From assembly GCA_963575645.1 (NCBI GenBank), contig OY754467.1:35213108-35277107 (forward strand): DNA of 64,000 bases. The letters run 5' to 3'. Below, piece after piece: positions 1-10,365 of the stretch (the stretch's first letter is position 1; each line of letters begins with the position of its first letter). Both the position numbers and the translations under genes were made by a program. The stretch is from Xanthostigma xanthostigma (Eukaryota > Arthropoda > Insecta > Raphidioptera > Raphidiidae). The notes beneath the pieces are model-generated. The model was not told where the DNA came from. It worked only from the letters and a program-made list of their open reading frames with translations, and ran no database searches.

Positions 1-496
1 ATTCGTGCATATCCATTTGAGTAAAAGCAAATGTACTGATGTACTGAATTCTGAAGTAAATTAAAATGCAAAACCTGTCTTATTATGACGAGAAATAATA
101 ATTAAGGGAGCTCTAGGGCACTATTACGAAGAAGGCACAATTTTAATAATACTGCAGTAATAAAATAATTAATAATTGCCGGGTGAATTCATATTATTAT
201 TACGTTACTTTCTTAAATAATTGTGATACCTACTTACGGACAGAGTTAAAAAGTAGATCGAACATCTTTTGCAGTTAATAAGAACCGTTTTAGACGAATA
301 CATTTTTGACATAATATACGCGAGAAAAATTTTGTAAATGTCTTAAAATAGAAATTCTGGTTACAAATGTGATATCATTTATACATTAATATTCCGACAA
401 TTAATTGTAGATAACAACCTACAACATAGGAACTCAAGAACAGTTAACTAGGACGCTGCCAGCGGTGCCCAGCGGAGCGCAGAAATAACCAAACCA
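1..496. other. AT-rich sequence, nothing recognised
   Basis: I see no gene, no terminal repeats and no similarity to other parts of the window here. It is AT-rich with several ATT/AAT runs. It ends where family A begins. Confidence 0.5.
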
Positions 497-1100
497 GAAA
501 AAAATTCCAGCCAATTGGGCGACGGGACCATTCCAACTTCAAAATGTTGACATTTGATGTAGTATAATGGTGATGCGGGTAATGGCTAGTATTCAATATG
601 ATATTTGCTATTCATTGCCACGGTTACCTACATAATATGTTCACGTCAAGTAAAAATTAATCAAAGCATGCTCAACTAGTTTATTTCTGACAGATCTAGA
701 AAACAAAAGAATCGCTGATTTTTTTTATTTTCAAAATATTTCCGAAACTTAGTAGAGAAAAAAATGTTTTAACGAAACTTTCTTAAAAAAAAACAATAGA
801 ATAATAAGCCGTTATAAAAAGTATTATAATTATTATTATATAAAAAATATCGTCACAGCATATATCTGTTCTGCGCATGCGCCGATTACCCAAAAACAAT
901 AAGGCTCTTCATATTTGCACACCAAACATCCTCCCAAAATTTGGTTTCAATCCGCTCATCCGTTTGACCTGTACCGTGCTCACAGACTAACAGAGGCACA
1001 GAGTTTTTCGATTTGGGGGACCTCAAAACAAAAAGATATTGTAAATTTTTTTACCTAAACTGGTACCGTTTCCCACTTGTTGTTTCAAATGTTAATACAA
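497..1100 (+). repeat. Family A interspersed repeat, copy 1
   Basis: The block running from 'ttccagccaattgggcgac' to about 'accgtttcccacttgt' recurs almost in full at 50.85-51.5 kb and, lacking its left part, at 6.09-6.59 kb. Shared landmarks in order are 'caaagcatgctcaactagt', 'ataataagccgttat', 'tctgcgcatgcgc', 'ccgctcatccgtttgacc', the 'agactaacagaggcacagag' stretch and 'gggggacctcaaaac'. No coding capacity is visible. The terminal parts are often joined to family B, so A may be an internal or extended segment of the same element. The class is not resolved. Confidence 0.75.
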
Positions 1101-1110
1101 TATGTATCTT

Positions 1111-2535
1111 GGGGAGTAACGATATTATGACTGTTAAACTCGTTGATCCCTCGTTTTAACCCATATTTAAACATTCATTAACGAACGAGATAGGTAAACT
1201 TCTATTTTACTACTACACGATGAAAAAAAATATTTTAATCAACACATTTTCTAACAGCTATTCAAATCTTTTTTTACTGTCCCTGTAATTAAATGCAAAG
1301 TGGATCAGTCACAAATAGTTGACCAAAATATATAATCACTAATCAATCGTTAGACCCAGTGTCTAGTTTACTGAATCTCGAGGCCACGAAAATTAAAAGT
1401 GATGTGCCAGTTTTGTCAAAAAAATCTACAGTTTTTGTTTTCTTTAATTCATTACCCCAAAGGCTCGTAAATTATGCAAATCAACAAGATGGTTCCAATT
1501 ACTATTTTTTTTATAATAATTATTATTGTTTTTCGTAAGCAGCCTGTCTGCATTAGCAAAACCGCAGGCAATTTTTATACAAAAATTAAAAGTGACGTGA
1601 CCAATTTGTCTCAGATAAAATAATATATTATATACCTACATTTTTTAATCTGCCTACAACCGAATATTATATCTTTAACTATCAGATAATAATTTTACTG
1701 TATTAATATTTTAATAACGAATAGTGTAAGAACAACAAATATTTTTCAATAAATAAAATTACCGACCAAATTTTTTATTTATTGAAGACTTCTAATCAGA
1801 CGTTAATCAAAGATTTGAACAAAAAATATTGTTATTAATTTTGTAGCACAGTGTTTGCTATTGTGTTGTTTAAATCATCCGCCGCGATAGTGGAAGTTTC
1901 GAGTGATACTGTTGGGAAGTAAATTTTTCTTATATAGCATTGTAACTGTAATAATGACTGTGTGCTTCATACAACAACAATAGTAAACACTATGCTATAA
2001 AATTAATAATAATTGTATAGTCCTAATACACGACTCACCTTACGCGGCTTGTCTTAAATATTTTTTTCAAAATAGTATCAGAAATTGAGCACGATTTTAT
2101 TTAAACACTTGTCATCTAAAAAAAGTGGTTATAGGCATTTTTCAATAAATAAAAATTTATTTTATTCTAATCAGACGCTAATCAAAGATTTGAGTATAGG
2201 CATTTTTCCCAGCCTTTATTATTATGATCGTAAATATTTAAAATTCATTATTTTCAAGCAAATAATCCAACCAAATGACAGTGTAGTTTGCACAAATAGT
2301 TTTAACAAATTAAAATTTCACACACGTGGTGTTTGTTTTTCTATCGGAAATATATACAATGCCTTCTGGGAATTGAACAGCCTTGCAGAAGGCCGACACA
2401 TTGCAATTTAATTTTTATTGCATACAATTACAAGAATGCTGTTTTATTTACCTAATTAACCACAAAGAAAGGAAACAGAACTACAACGAGGCGAGATCAC
2501 TATATATAAACATTTTCGAATAACTTTATTAAAGA
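1111..2535. other. AT-rich interval with family F fragments
   Basis: No gene is supported. Two short fragments of family F are present: 1746-1829, a small foldback of 'caataaataaaatt' around a 'cgaccaa' centre followed by 'cagacgttaatcaaagattt', and 2125-2195. A minus-strand donor-like AAG|GTGAGT lies at 2036-2041 but has no pyrimidine tract or matching exon. The open frame at 2085-2411 has no recognisable similarity and overlaps the family F fragment, so I do not call it. Confidence 0.5.
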
Positions 2536-2705
2536 ACTAGCGGCCTCGATCCGGCTTCGCCCGAATTTGTAGACTGCCGTCGTTTTTTCGTCGACTTGCG
2601 TTGCAAAATTGGTCTCCACGAAAAGCGTTTTTATTGCAACGCGTTTATATATTATAGCCTATATCCATTCTGAGGGTTTACTCTATATGGTTGTGAAAGA
2701 ATTTT
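2536..2705 (+). repeat. Family B repeat, copy 1 (truncated)
   Basis: Starts with the family B terminus (actagcggcc...ccggcttcgcccga) and continues through the diagnostic 'cgttttttcgtcgacttgcg' and 'ttggtctccacgaaaagcg' stretches. The far end, which in other copies reads 'tacctctttataatatta', is missing. Other copies lie at 8.3, 22.0, 25.1-25.6, 29.0, 33.9 and 38.0 kb. The class (non-autonomous retroelement or Helitron-like) is unresolved. Confidence 0.75.
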
Positions 2706-2720
2706 TGAATCTTTTTTAAC

Positions 2721-2825
2721 ATTAAAAGACACTATAACAATTTTCAAATATTGATAAAAATAAATACCTACTTACACTGTGTTTATTTTTATCAATATTT
2801 GAAAATTGTTATGGTGTCTTTTAAT
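2721..2825. mobile_element. Small foldback MITE-like hairpin
   Basis: Two 44-bp arms (2721-2764 and 2782-2825) are inverted copies with one mismatch, around a 17-bp loop. The outer ends read attaaaagac / gtcttttaat. No coding capacity. It lies exactly between a family B end and a pogo MITE, so it may be an independent insertion. Confidence 0.7.
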
Positions 2826-3150
2826 GATATTTAACGTCACTCGATATAACGACAAACTCCTTAAATCGTCGAAATTACTTAGCTCTAGTTGGTTTACCTT
2901 GTTGCCCATACAATGATACACTCTAAATAACGACAACAATACGTCATCACTAAGCAGTAAACAGTACTTGTTTGTTATTTTGTTGCTTTGTTGTCGGCAT
3001 CATGCGTACCGGAGATTCTAAGAAATTCAGTCTTTTGTTTGTTGGGATTATCGTTCATATGTTTAGCTCAGCTGCTTATCGATAAGTTATCATACTCCTA
3101 GTTCCCACAAACTTGCAAACTGTGAACATGACGACTGACGAGTAAAAAAT

Positions 3151-3213
3151 GTTGGAAGACGCTTTGGATTCAGTCGCTCGACCGTATCGACAATATGCAA
3201 GAACAAAGAAAAA
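3151..3213 (+). pseudogene. Fragment of pogo transposase DNA-binding domain
   Basis: Frame 3151-3213 reads VGRRFGFSRSTVSTICKN plus a few residues. This is the recognition-helix half of the CENP-B N-terminal / pogo helix-turn-helix, where the family usually has an R-FG-S-STVS-I-K pattern. The start codon half present in the 41.8-kb copy is deleted here. No DDE catalytic part exists in the element, so it cannot mobilise itself. Confidence 0.7.
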
Positions 3214-3283
3214 ACTATTGATGGATTATTTTTTCTCTCCGTTTAACGACAACTTTCAGTAACGCCACAAAGTGCAAGTTCTT

Positions 3284-3329
3284 TGAGTGTCGCTATATAG
3301 GGTTTATAAACCCTATATAGCGACACTCA
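3284..3329. repeat. Perfect 46-bp palindrome made of two pogo MITE ends
   Basis: Two 23-bp halves (3284-3306, 3307-3329) are exact inverted copies of the pogo MITE terminal sequence (tgagtgtcgctatatag). They sit end to end with no loop. This is what a head-to-head joining of two transposon ends, or an extended terminal inverted duplication, would leave. Confidence 0.85.
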
Positions 3330-3894
3330 ATACTGTTCTACAAAATTAAATAAACTTAATGAAAATGTGATATTTTGGATCTGAAGGATACAAAAATTGA
3401 ATCCAAATAATTAACATATGGTTATCCTCGATTTAGACAAGTATAATGTTGAAAATAAATTAATCCAAACGAAATTACATTTTTTTATTATTATTAAAAA
3501 GAAATCAGTCAGCGAATTATTACCGAAAACAGAAGTGCATAATATTATAATGAAAGAAAGTTTAATTATAAACGTAACTCAATATCTGTTGCATGCCATA
3601 TGTAATTGTTGATGATGGATGACAAGACGACATGACACATGCAACAATATGCAACTTGTATCTCAACGGCCAAAAGGCAAAACGGCTTAAGTCCGATCCG
3701 TGGGTAAATAAGATCAATGATGACCTTCGGCAGAGGCGGACGAGCCGGTAGGCCGATTGCCTATGTTAGTTTCAAGAAGGCTTTAATCAGGTTATCCAGC
3801 TCGAATGTAGCGGTGGACCGATATCCGTCGCATGAAACAATAGAGCGTCAGCTACTGGGTAACGCACACACGTTCATGGCTTACATGTGTGTAG
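3330..3894. other. Unclassified sequence left of the 2-kb foldback
   Basis: No recognised gene. The part 3613-3894 is less AT-rich than its surroundings and contains a 66-codon open frame at 3717 without recognisable motifs. With 5933-6080 on the other side of the foldback, it may have been one continuous sequence before insertion. I could not identify it. Confidence 0.4.
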
Positions 3895-5929
3895 TAGTCC
3901 AAGAACGATCTTCGTGAAATACCTAAAATCTCAAACGGCTAAAAATTTCAGTGATCGTTCTTGGGGTTACAAGAAATTATTCTGACTATGAAAAAGTGTG
4001 CTCCGATTTGCACTTAGGGTAGAAACCGCCCCTTTAAATTTTGTTTTCTAATTATCTCACAAACTATGAGATATATGAAAAAAGGTTTCGACAAAAAGTT
4101 GTAGATTTTTATATTTGGTACGAAAAAGTGCTCCGCCCTCTTACCCCTATCTGCAATAGTTTACCTATAAATCGCCCCTAAAGGTAAAAAAATTGAAAAT
4201 CATTATTTTTCTCGGCTGATTAGGGTTTTTTGTGACATTTTGAGAAGAAATTATTCTTGGTATTTTCTTCGAAAAATGATTATTATAGAAATTACAAAAA
4301 AACGGATATTACCCCCTTTGTACAATAGTGTAATCTAATTGTCGTGAATTATTATAAAGAAATCGTAGCCATGATTTTAAAATGTAAAACAAACTTAAAA
4401 TAAACGTTACCATAACTATAATTCAAAATCAAACTTGAGAATAATATTCAAAAAATTTGAATTATCTTTTTTACATTTATTTTAGAAATTTATTTGTACC
4501 TACCGTTGTTTACGTGGCGTGTTTCTATGGTTTTTTAAACAAAATTGTTGACATGGCCTAAGATAACTTTTAATATGAGAATAATAATTTTATATTTTTT
4601 CAAAAATATTGCATATTATGAAATTGCATAACATGCGAATTTTTATTATTTATTCTTTTTTGTTAAAAATTTATAGTCAACATAAACTTGTTACCATGTT
4701 TTTTGTCTTATGTAATTGCTATGGTTAGTAATTAATGTTTATATTCATAATTATTGTTTTTAATTTTCTGCATGTACCTACTTGAAAAAGTCTAAATCTA
4801 TAGACGTCTATAGACTTAGAGTTTTTCAAGTAAGAAAATTAAAAACAGTAATTATGAAAATCAACATTAAGACAAAAAAACATGGTAACAAGTTTATGTT
4901 GACTATCAGTTTTTAACAATAAATAATAAAAATTCGAATGTTAGCAAAATTTCATAACATAATAATAATGACTACATTTTATACCGTAACATGGCACGCC
5001 GTTTTATTTTTTAATCGTAAAATATTTTTACAAAATATATAAAAATATTTAAGAAATTCAATTTCAGAAAAAATTTTTGAGTGAATTTTTTTATGTAGGT
5101 AGATACTGACAAGCAAAATAAAATATTATATACTGACATAAAATTAAATGCATAGGTATAGGTATACTACATAGGAAAACATACGAAAAACGAAAAATAA
5201 TAATTATGTTGCGACATAATTAAAATTATTTAGGATTCTTTTCTTGAAAAAATAAGAATATTTTTATGATCTTGTGACATAAAAATATTATGTAAGGGCA
5301 TAATTTTATTATTTTTCGTCCGGATATTTTAAGTTAAAAAAATATTTTCAAAAAAAAATTCTGAAATACCCCCTAACTTATATTAATTGCTATGGTTATA
5401 GTAATTAATGTTGATTTTAATAATTATTGTTTTTAATTTTGACAGCTGACGATGATATAGTGGGACAAGCTCCGAAAATCGCGCTATCTCTCTCACTACA
5501 GTATCGTGCAAAGGGGTGTCGTTTTTTTGTAATTTCTATAATGTTCATTTTTCGAAGAAAACGCAAAGACTATTTTCTTCTTAAAATGTCACAAAAAACC
5601 CGAATCTGCCGAAAAAACAAATGATTTCCATTTTTTTCACATTTAGGGGCGGTTTACGGGTAAACTATTGTAGATAGGGGTAAGAGGGTGGAGCACTTTT
5701 TCATAGCAAATATAAAAATCTACAACTTTTTGTCGAAACATTTTTTCATATATCTCATAGTTTGTGAGATAATTAGAAAACAAAATTTAAAGGGGCGGTT
5801 TCTACCCTAACTGCAAATCGGAGCACACTTTTTCATAGTCAGAATAGTTTCTTATAACCCCAAGAACGATCACTGAAATTTTTAGCCGTTTGAGATTTTA
5901 GGTATTTCACGAAGATCGTTCTTGGACTA
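3895..5929. mobile_element. Two-kilobase foldback transposon with long inverted arms
   Basis: The outer arms, about 3895-4325 and 5510-5929, are inverted copies of roughly 420-430 bp (tagtccaagaacgatcttcg / cgaagatcgttcttggacta) with few mismatches. The flanks show a 3-bp repeat TAG at 3892-3894 and 5930-5932. A second inverted pair inside (about 4600-4980) folds around the palindrome 'tctatagacgtctataga' near 4804, and a segment of it (4717-4775) recurs directly at 5390-5445. Nothing codes for a transposase. It is a foldback or long-TIR element of unknown superfamily. Confidence 0.8.
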
Positions 5930-6087
5930 TAGTGTTTGTGAAGTTAAACAACTTTGGTAACTATGGCGAAAACAGGTGGAAAGCACCGAAGTTTTCCCAG
6001 GGAGTGTAGCGCCAAAAAACTGTCCATCTCGAAACACGGCAAGCTTAGGAAGCTAGGTCTCCTAGTTACAGCCTTCATGGTTCCACG

Positions 6088-6592
6088 TTATGTAAAAATT
6101 AGTCAAAGCATGCTTAACTAGTTTATTTCTGACATCTACAAAACAAAAGAACAGCTGTTTTTTTTTACTTTCAAAATATTTTCGAAACTATAAAGCTTAG
6201 AAAAAAAAATTGACTAAACTTTCTTAAAAAATAAATAGAATAATAAGCCGTTATGAAAAGTATATCATTATTATATAAAAAACCACCGTTATAGCATATA
6301 TCTCTTCTGCAAATGCGCCTATTTTCCCAAAAACAATAGGGCTCTTCATATTTGCATACCAAACATCCTCAATCCGGTCATCCGTTTGACCTATATCGTG
6401 CTCACAAACAGACGCACAGAGTTTTTTCAAAAATGTGTTTTTTGGATTCGGGGGATCTTAAAACGAAAAGATATTGGAATATTTTGAATAGTGATTTTTG
6501 AACCTAAATTAGTACCTACCTACCATTCCCCACTTGTGGGTTGGAATGGTAAAAATGGTATTCATGACGGAATCGGAACCTTACTTTCTTAT
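6088..6592 (+). repeat. Family A repeat, copy 2
   Basis: Aligns with 640-1100 and with 51.03-51.52 kb. It lacks the left 'attgggcgac' part, so it is truncated. It extends at the right through 'cccacttgtgggttggaatgg' and 'attcatgacgg', as in the 51-kb copy. Confidence 0.75.
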
Positions 6593-7290
6593 GTTCACGC
6601 TGGACACAGTTGTGTCCAGGGTTCACGGTGGACACACAAAATATTTGACATAAATGCTTTCGGTTTTTGACCACGAATATAATACATTCGACATGTCGAA
6701 ATTATAATTGTTTTAAGGTTGCGAATCGAATATTAAATACACCTTAAAACTGAATGCAATTAATCTTAACAAGCATCAGCCCAATCATTACAGATTTTGA
6801 GTAGGGAATTGGAAAACTGAATTTTTGCATTTCTTTATTTGTGCCTCATAGGAATAAACTACGTTTTTACGGCAAATTTCAAATATTTCGGATTAGTTCT
6901 GAAAGTTTTTTAAATGTTTGATTCTAAATTCAAAATAATCTAGTTCCTTTCTATTTAAATTTGAAGATTTTTTTTATTTTCATGTTTTCACAGTCCTGAC
7001 AGAAGACAATCATATCCATTTCAAAATTCGCAAGCCATAATTATGATTGATTCGTTTTATTACACTTGAACGACATATTTTCTGCTCTGAACTTTGTACA
7101 TTGATACAAATGTAAATATTTACTCATTAATAATTTTACCGAGGCCCGTTGGCAAAGACAATTTATTTTTGAATGGTAAACAGAAATTTTAATTTCGCAA
7201 TGTGTTCGTTTTTTTTAGCTACCGTGGACAGAGTACGTTTTAATAATAGTAAGAAATTAGTTTTAAAATTTCCTTTTAAATAATTATATA
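6593..7290. other. Unclassified AT-rich interval
   Basis: Contains a short perfect palindrome (ctggacacagttgtgtccag, 6600-6619) and AT-rich DNA. No gene, terminal repeat or family match is clear. Confidence 0.4.
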
Positions 7291-8022
7291 CAGCGTGTCC
7301 CATTTTAATGTCCCACCCCGGATAACTTTTGTCAGTGACCTTGAATGAAAAATTGTTTGGTACAAAAGTTGTACAACTTGGAGGGGGACATTCGATGGCA
7401 CTAATACTTTTGACCTTGGGTATAAGGTTCAAGGTCATTCAAGGTCAAGTTTGTTTTTTTTAATGGAACGTCCTATTTTTGACATCGGCAATCGATTGCG
7501 CGTGAAAAAATATGAGACTTTTGTCTGAAACTTTTTTCGAGAACGGGCAAATTTTCTCAATTAATTTAGCCTTCAAAATTGAACATTTTTGAATTTTCAA
7601 CTCGAGAATGGTGAGATTTTCTTCAAAAACAATAGGGCTTTTCATATTTGCATACCAAACATCCTCTCAAAATTTTGTTTCAATCCGTTCATCCGTTTGA
7701 CCTGTATAGTGTTCACAGACTAACCGAATAACCGACTAACAGACTAACAGACGCACAGAGTTTTGCCCGTTCTCGAAAAAAGTTTCAGACAAAAGTCTCA
7801 TATTTTTTCACGCGCAATCGATTGCCGATGTCAAAAATAGGACGTTCCATTAAAAAAAACAAACTTGACCTTGAATGACCTTGAACCTTATACCCAAGGT
7901 CAAAAGTATTAGTGCCATCGAATGTCCCCCTCCAAGTTGTACAACTTTTGTACCAAACAATTTTTCATTCAAGGTCACTGACAAAAGTTATCCGGGGTGG
8001 GACATTAAAATGGGACACGCTG
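7291..8022. mobile_element. Long-TIR element (261-bp arms)
   Basis: The arms 7291-7551 and 7762-8022 are essentially exact inverted copies, beginning cagcgtgtcccattttaatg. TATA lies immediately outside both ends, so the target is TA or TATA. The 210-bp loop contains a fragment of family A (7625-7755: 'accaaacatcctctcaaaat', 'catccgtttgacctg'). The identical arms explain why the same short open frame appears on both strands; it is not a gene. The near-identity of the arms suggests a recent copy or gene conversion. Confidence 0.85.
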
Positions 8023-8331
8023 TATATTCATATCTCGTCATTAAAACAATCGGAAAGAAAAGAACGGCAATAATAACAACGCCTTTGTTTAATTTCCGAA
8101 ACGAATTAACACATTTTTTTTAAACAAGTTGGTTTTGCACTCGCTGAAAATATCCTCCATTACGTTCTAGACACATAATAGTAGATTATCTTATTGGTAA
8201 ATGAAGATATTATGACGAGTAGTGACATTATGCCAAAACGAGTCACATTCAGTTTTAACAGTCACTCGTAACAGTCCCAAGTACCTTACAGTGTCACCTA
8301 TAAAATAACTCATTTTCATTTCATAATAAGA
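8023..8331. other. Short unclassified interval
   Basis: No gene or repeat is recognised between the long-TIR element and the family B copy. Confidence 0.4.
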
Positions 8332-8995
8332 CTATAGTGATCCGACCAGGCTTCGCCCGAATTCTTAAATTGCCACTGTTTTTTCGCCGACTTACGGTGT
8401 AAAATTGGTTTCCATGAAAAGCGTTTTCATTTTAATGCGATAATATATAAGTAGTAAGGCGTTAGAGCATTTCTGCCAAAAAGTGCTCCTTGACCATTTC
8501 TGTCACCGTCCTTTATTTATAGCCTACGTGTATCCTGAAGGTTCATTTTAAATAGTGGTGAGAGAGTTTTTCAAATAGGTTCAGTGATTCCAGAGATTAC
8601 CCTCCACTAGAGCTGTAAAAGTAACGAGAAATTGTGTACCCGTATGTATTCGTTACTTAAAGAACCAATACCCGTTACTTTCGTATCGTTACGTTACTCG
8701 TTACTTTTCATACGACATACAATCGTGTACTAGCATCAAGCATGTATAAGCATCGCAACGAGGCGCGTCGCATACGTGATACGGTACGACTTCGTTCGAA
8801 TAACGCATCAAACGAGTCGAACTGACATGGATGCGAAAGATGCGAGTAACGAAATGAATTTGTAAGTAACGATTCGTTACTTCCAATCAGACGATGTACC
8901 CGTTACTCAGTAACGAATACATGCGGTTTGTTACAGCTCTACCCTCCACATACACATAAAATTCGCACTCTCTCTTTATAATATTAGAATAGATA
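8332..8995 (+). repeat. Family B repeat, copy 2, split by a hAT MITE
   Basis: The left part (8332-8607) runs from the ccggcttcgcccga-type terminus to 'ttccagagattaccctccac'. The right part (8942-8995) continues with the expected family end, 'ctctctttataatattagaa'. The interruption is exactly the hAT element and its duplicated 8-mer. About 100 bp near 8455-8515 (gcgttagagcatttctgcc) is an extra segment not seen in other B copies. Confidence 0.8.
8608..8941. mobile_element. hAT-type MITE with 8-bp target duplication
   Basis: Termini tagagctgtaa / ttacagctcta are inverted, and the exact 8-mer CCCTCCAC flanks both sides (8600-8607, 8942-8949). Subterminal regions carry repeated 'gtaacg' / 'cgttac' motifs, as hAT elements often do. 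There is no transposase. It is inserted in family B. Confidence 0.9.
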
Positions 8996-9002
8996 AATTA
9001 AT

Positions 9003-9296
9003 AAAAAATTTTAAAAACCCACGACGAAAGTAAAAAAAGTAAATGTTATAACAGAAAAAGAATTAAATAAAATTCAAAAATCCCCCAACTAAGAAAATCC
9101 GTCGGGGGCTGCCATTTGGCTGCATTGAAATGAACTAAAATATTGCAATTTATATTCTTCTATTCTTAATTCAGGGCAGCGAATGGCAGCCCCGCGACGG
9201 ATTTTCTTAGTCGGGGGATTTTTGAGTTTTATTTAATTCTTTTTCTATTATAACATTTACTTTTTTTTAGTTTCGTCGTGGGTTTTTAAAATTTTT
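9003..9296. mobile_element. Foldback MITE
   Basis: Arms of about 114 bp (9003-9116, 9182-9296) are inverted copies with few differences. They run from 'taaaaacccacgacgaaa' at the outside to 'gggggctgccatt' at the loop. The loop is about 65 bp. There is no coding capacity. Confidence 0.85.
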
Positions 9297-9439
9297 AATT
9301 TTATTTTATTTTAAACTTTATAGAGATTTTGTAAAAGTGTGTTTTGAATTTTGATCGTCTTGCCGAACTAGCGTACACAGTGTAACCATATCTGATACCC
9401 TAATTGTCGAATCGCGTTATGTGCGAGAGTGATCATAAT

Positions 9440-9860
9440 TGTGTTTTTAATAAATATCTATGTGTATTGCTGTAAAAACCACTACTAACGAACGCTTGTT
9501 AGATCTGTTTGTGCGTAGCACTTTTGTTATGGTATTTTAAATGTAGGTACGTGTAATGCTGTAAAAAGCAGTAGTTCCGAACGCTTGTTAGATCTGTTCG
9601 TGCGTAGCACGTTTGTTACGGTTTTTTGTGCAGTGCAGCGCCCCCTGGGGCGTAATCATCGTAATAATATCTATCTAAGAACCATCTCAGATGAATTACA
9701 AACCCTTTACAGAAAACCGCATCTGAATTGATCAAACCGTTTTCCAGATAAATGGCGACATTGATCGAGTGCACAAACCCACATACAAACAAACGAACGA
9801 ACACACAATCTCTCACCCTAAACGCATATACATGCCTCCGTTCCGTCGTGGGTAAAAAAT
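9440..9860. repeat. Unclassified repeat with a 73-bp tandem duplication
   Basis: Two direct copies of a unit of about 72 bp (9461-9533, 9551-9621) share 'cgaacgcttgttagatctgt' and 'gtgcgtagcac'. They are followed by a GC-richer block ('cagcgccccctggggcgtaa') and a C/A-rich stretch with aaacaaacgaacgaac. The arrangement resembles the end of a retroelement, but I cannot name it. Confidence 0.45.
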
Positions 9861-10365
9861 AAAATGATTTTAAGCAAGACAGCAGTTCATCTCAATTCTC
9901 AGTCAACCAATTCCCAACTGTTATCAGAGACAATGAGATTTTTCATTAAAAAACTAAATTATCGTCGCCAGGGAATACACAAAAGAATTTCGATGAAGAT
10001 AAAATAACGGTATCTAGATATTTCAATAAAGACGACGCTTTCCCTTGTATTTGTGGTTGTGTTATTATCTCATTAAATAGTTAAAAGGGGAACCGTGCAG
10101 TGTTGACCTCACGCGTGTCGTGCACTCTCTCCCAGTTGACCATGTTTGGTGACCACATCACAGTCTATTGGGACATTGTGCATTATAAATTACTATACGT
10201 GCAAGCAACTCACTGTGAAAGAAAATGTTCACATTTGAGTTGACGAAAGCTCCATTCACAAAATAATATCATATAACAGATGTTTTGAAGTTAAAATATA
10301 AATTTTGTCCCTATCTCCGTATTTTTATGTTAAAGGATACGCAATGATGTTCGCTGCTTCTATTG
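9861..10365. other. No recognised feature
   Basis: AT-rich sequence with no gene, repeat-family match or terminal repeats that I can see. Confidence 0.4.

Larger units (their letters stand above)
2828..3329 (+). mobile_element. pogo/Tigger-type MITE, copy 1
   Basis: Matches the complete copies at 41.48 and 61.86 kb along nearly its whole length: 'tcgatataacgacaaactcc', 'tacaatgatacactctaaat', 'gcatcatgcgtacc', 'agctgcttatcgataagtta', 'ctctccgtttaacgacaa'. The left terminus (CAGTGTAAACTC) is missing. The right terminus is present in an inverted duplicate. Inside is a piece of a CENP-B/pogo-type DNA-binding domain. A TA target-site element of the Tc1/mariner-pogo group is the best fit. Confidence 0.8.

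Noticed and set aside
2020..2060. Minus-strand AAG|GTGAGT considered as another ratchet site
   Set aside because: There is no pyrimidine tract before the AG, so only the donor half fits.
7163..8123. The same short protein-like frame on both strands
   Set aside because: It is produced by the two identical inverted arms of the 7.3-8.0 kb element; no motif and no start context.
9461..9621. Direct repeats considered as a CRISPR-like or satellite array
   Set aside because: Only two diverged units, in a eukaryotic context; better explained as a duplication inside a transposon.
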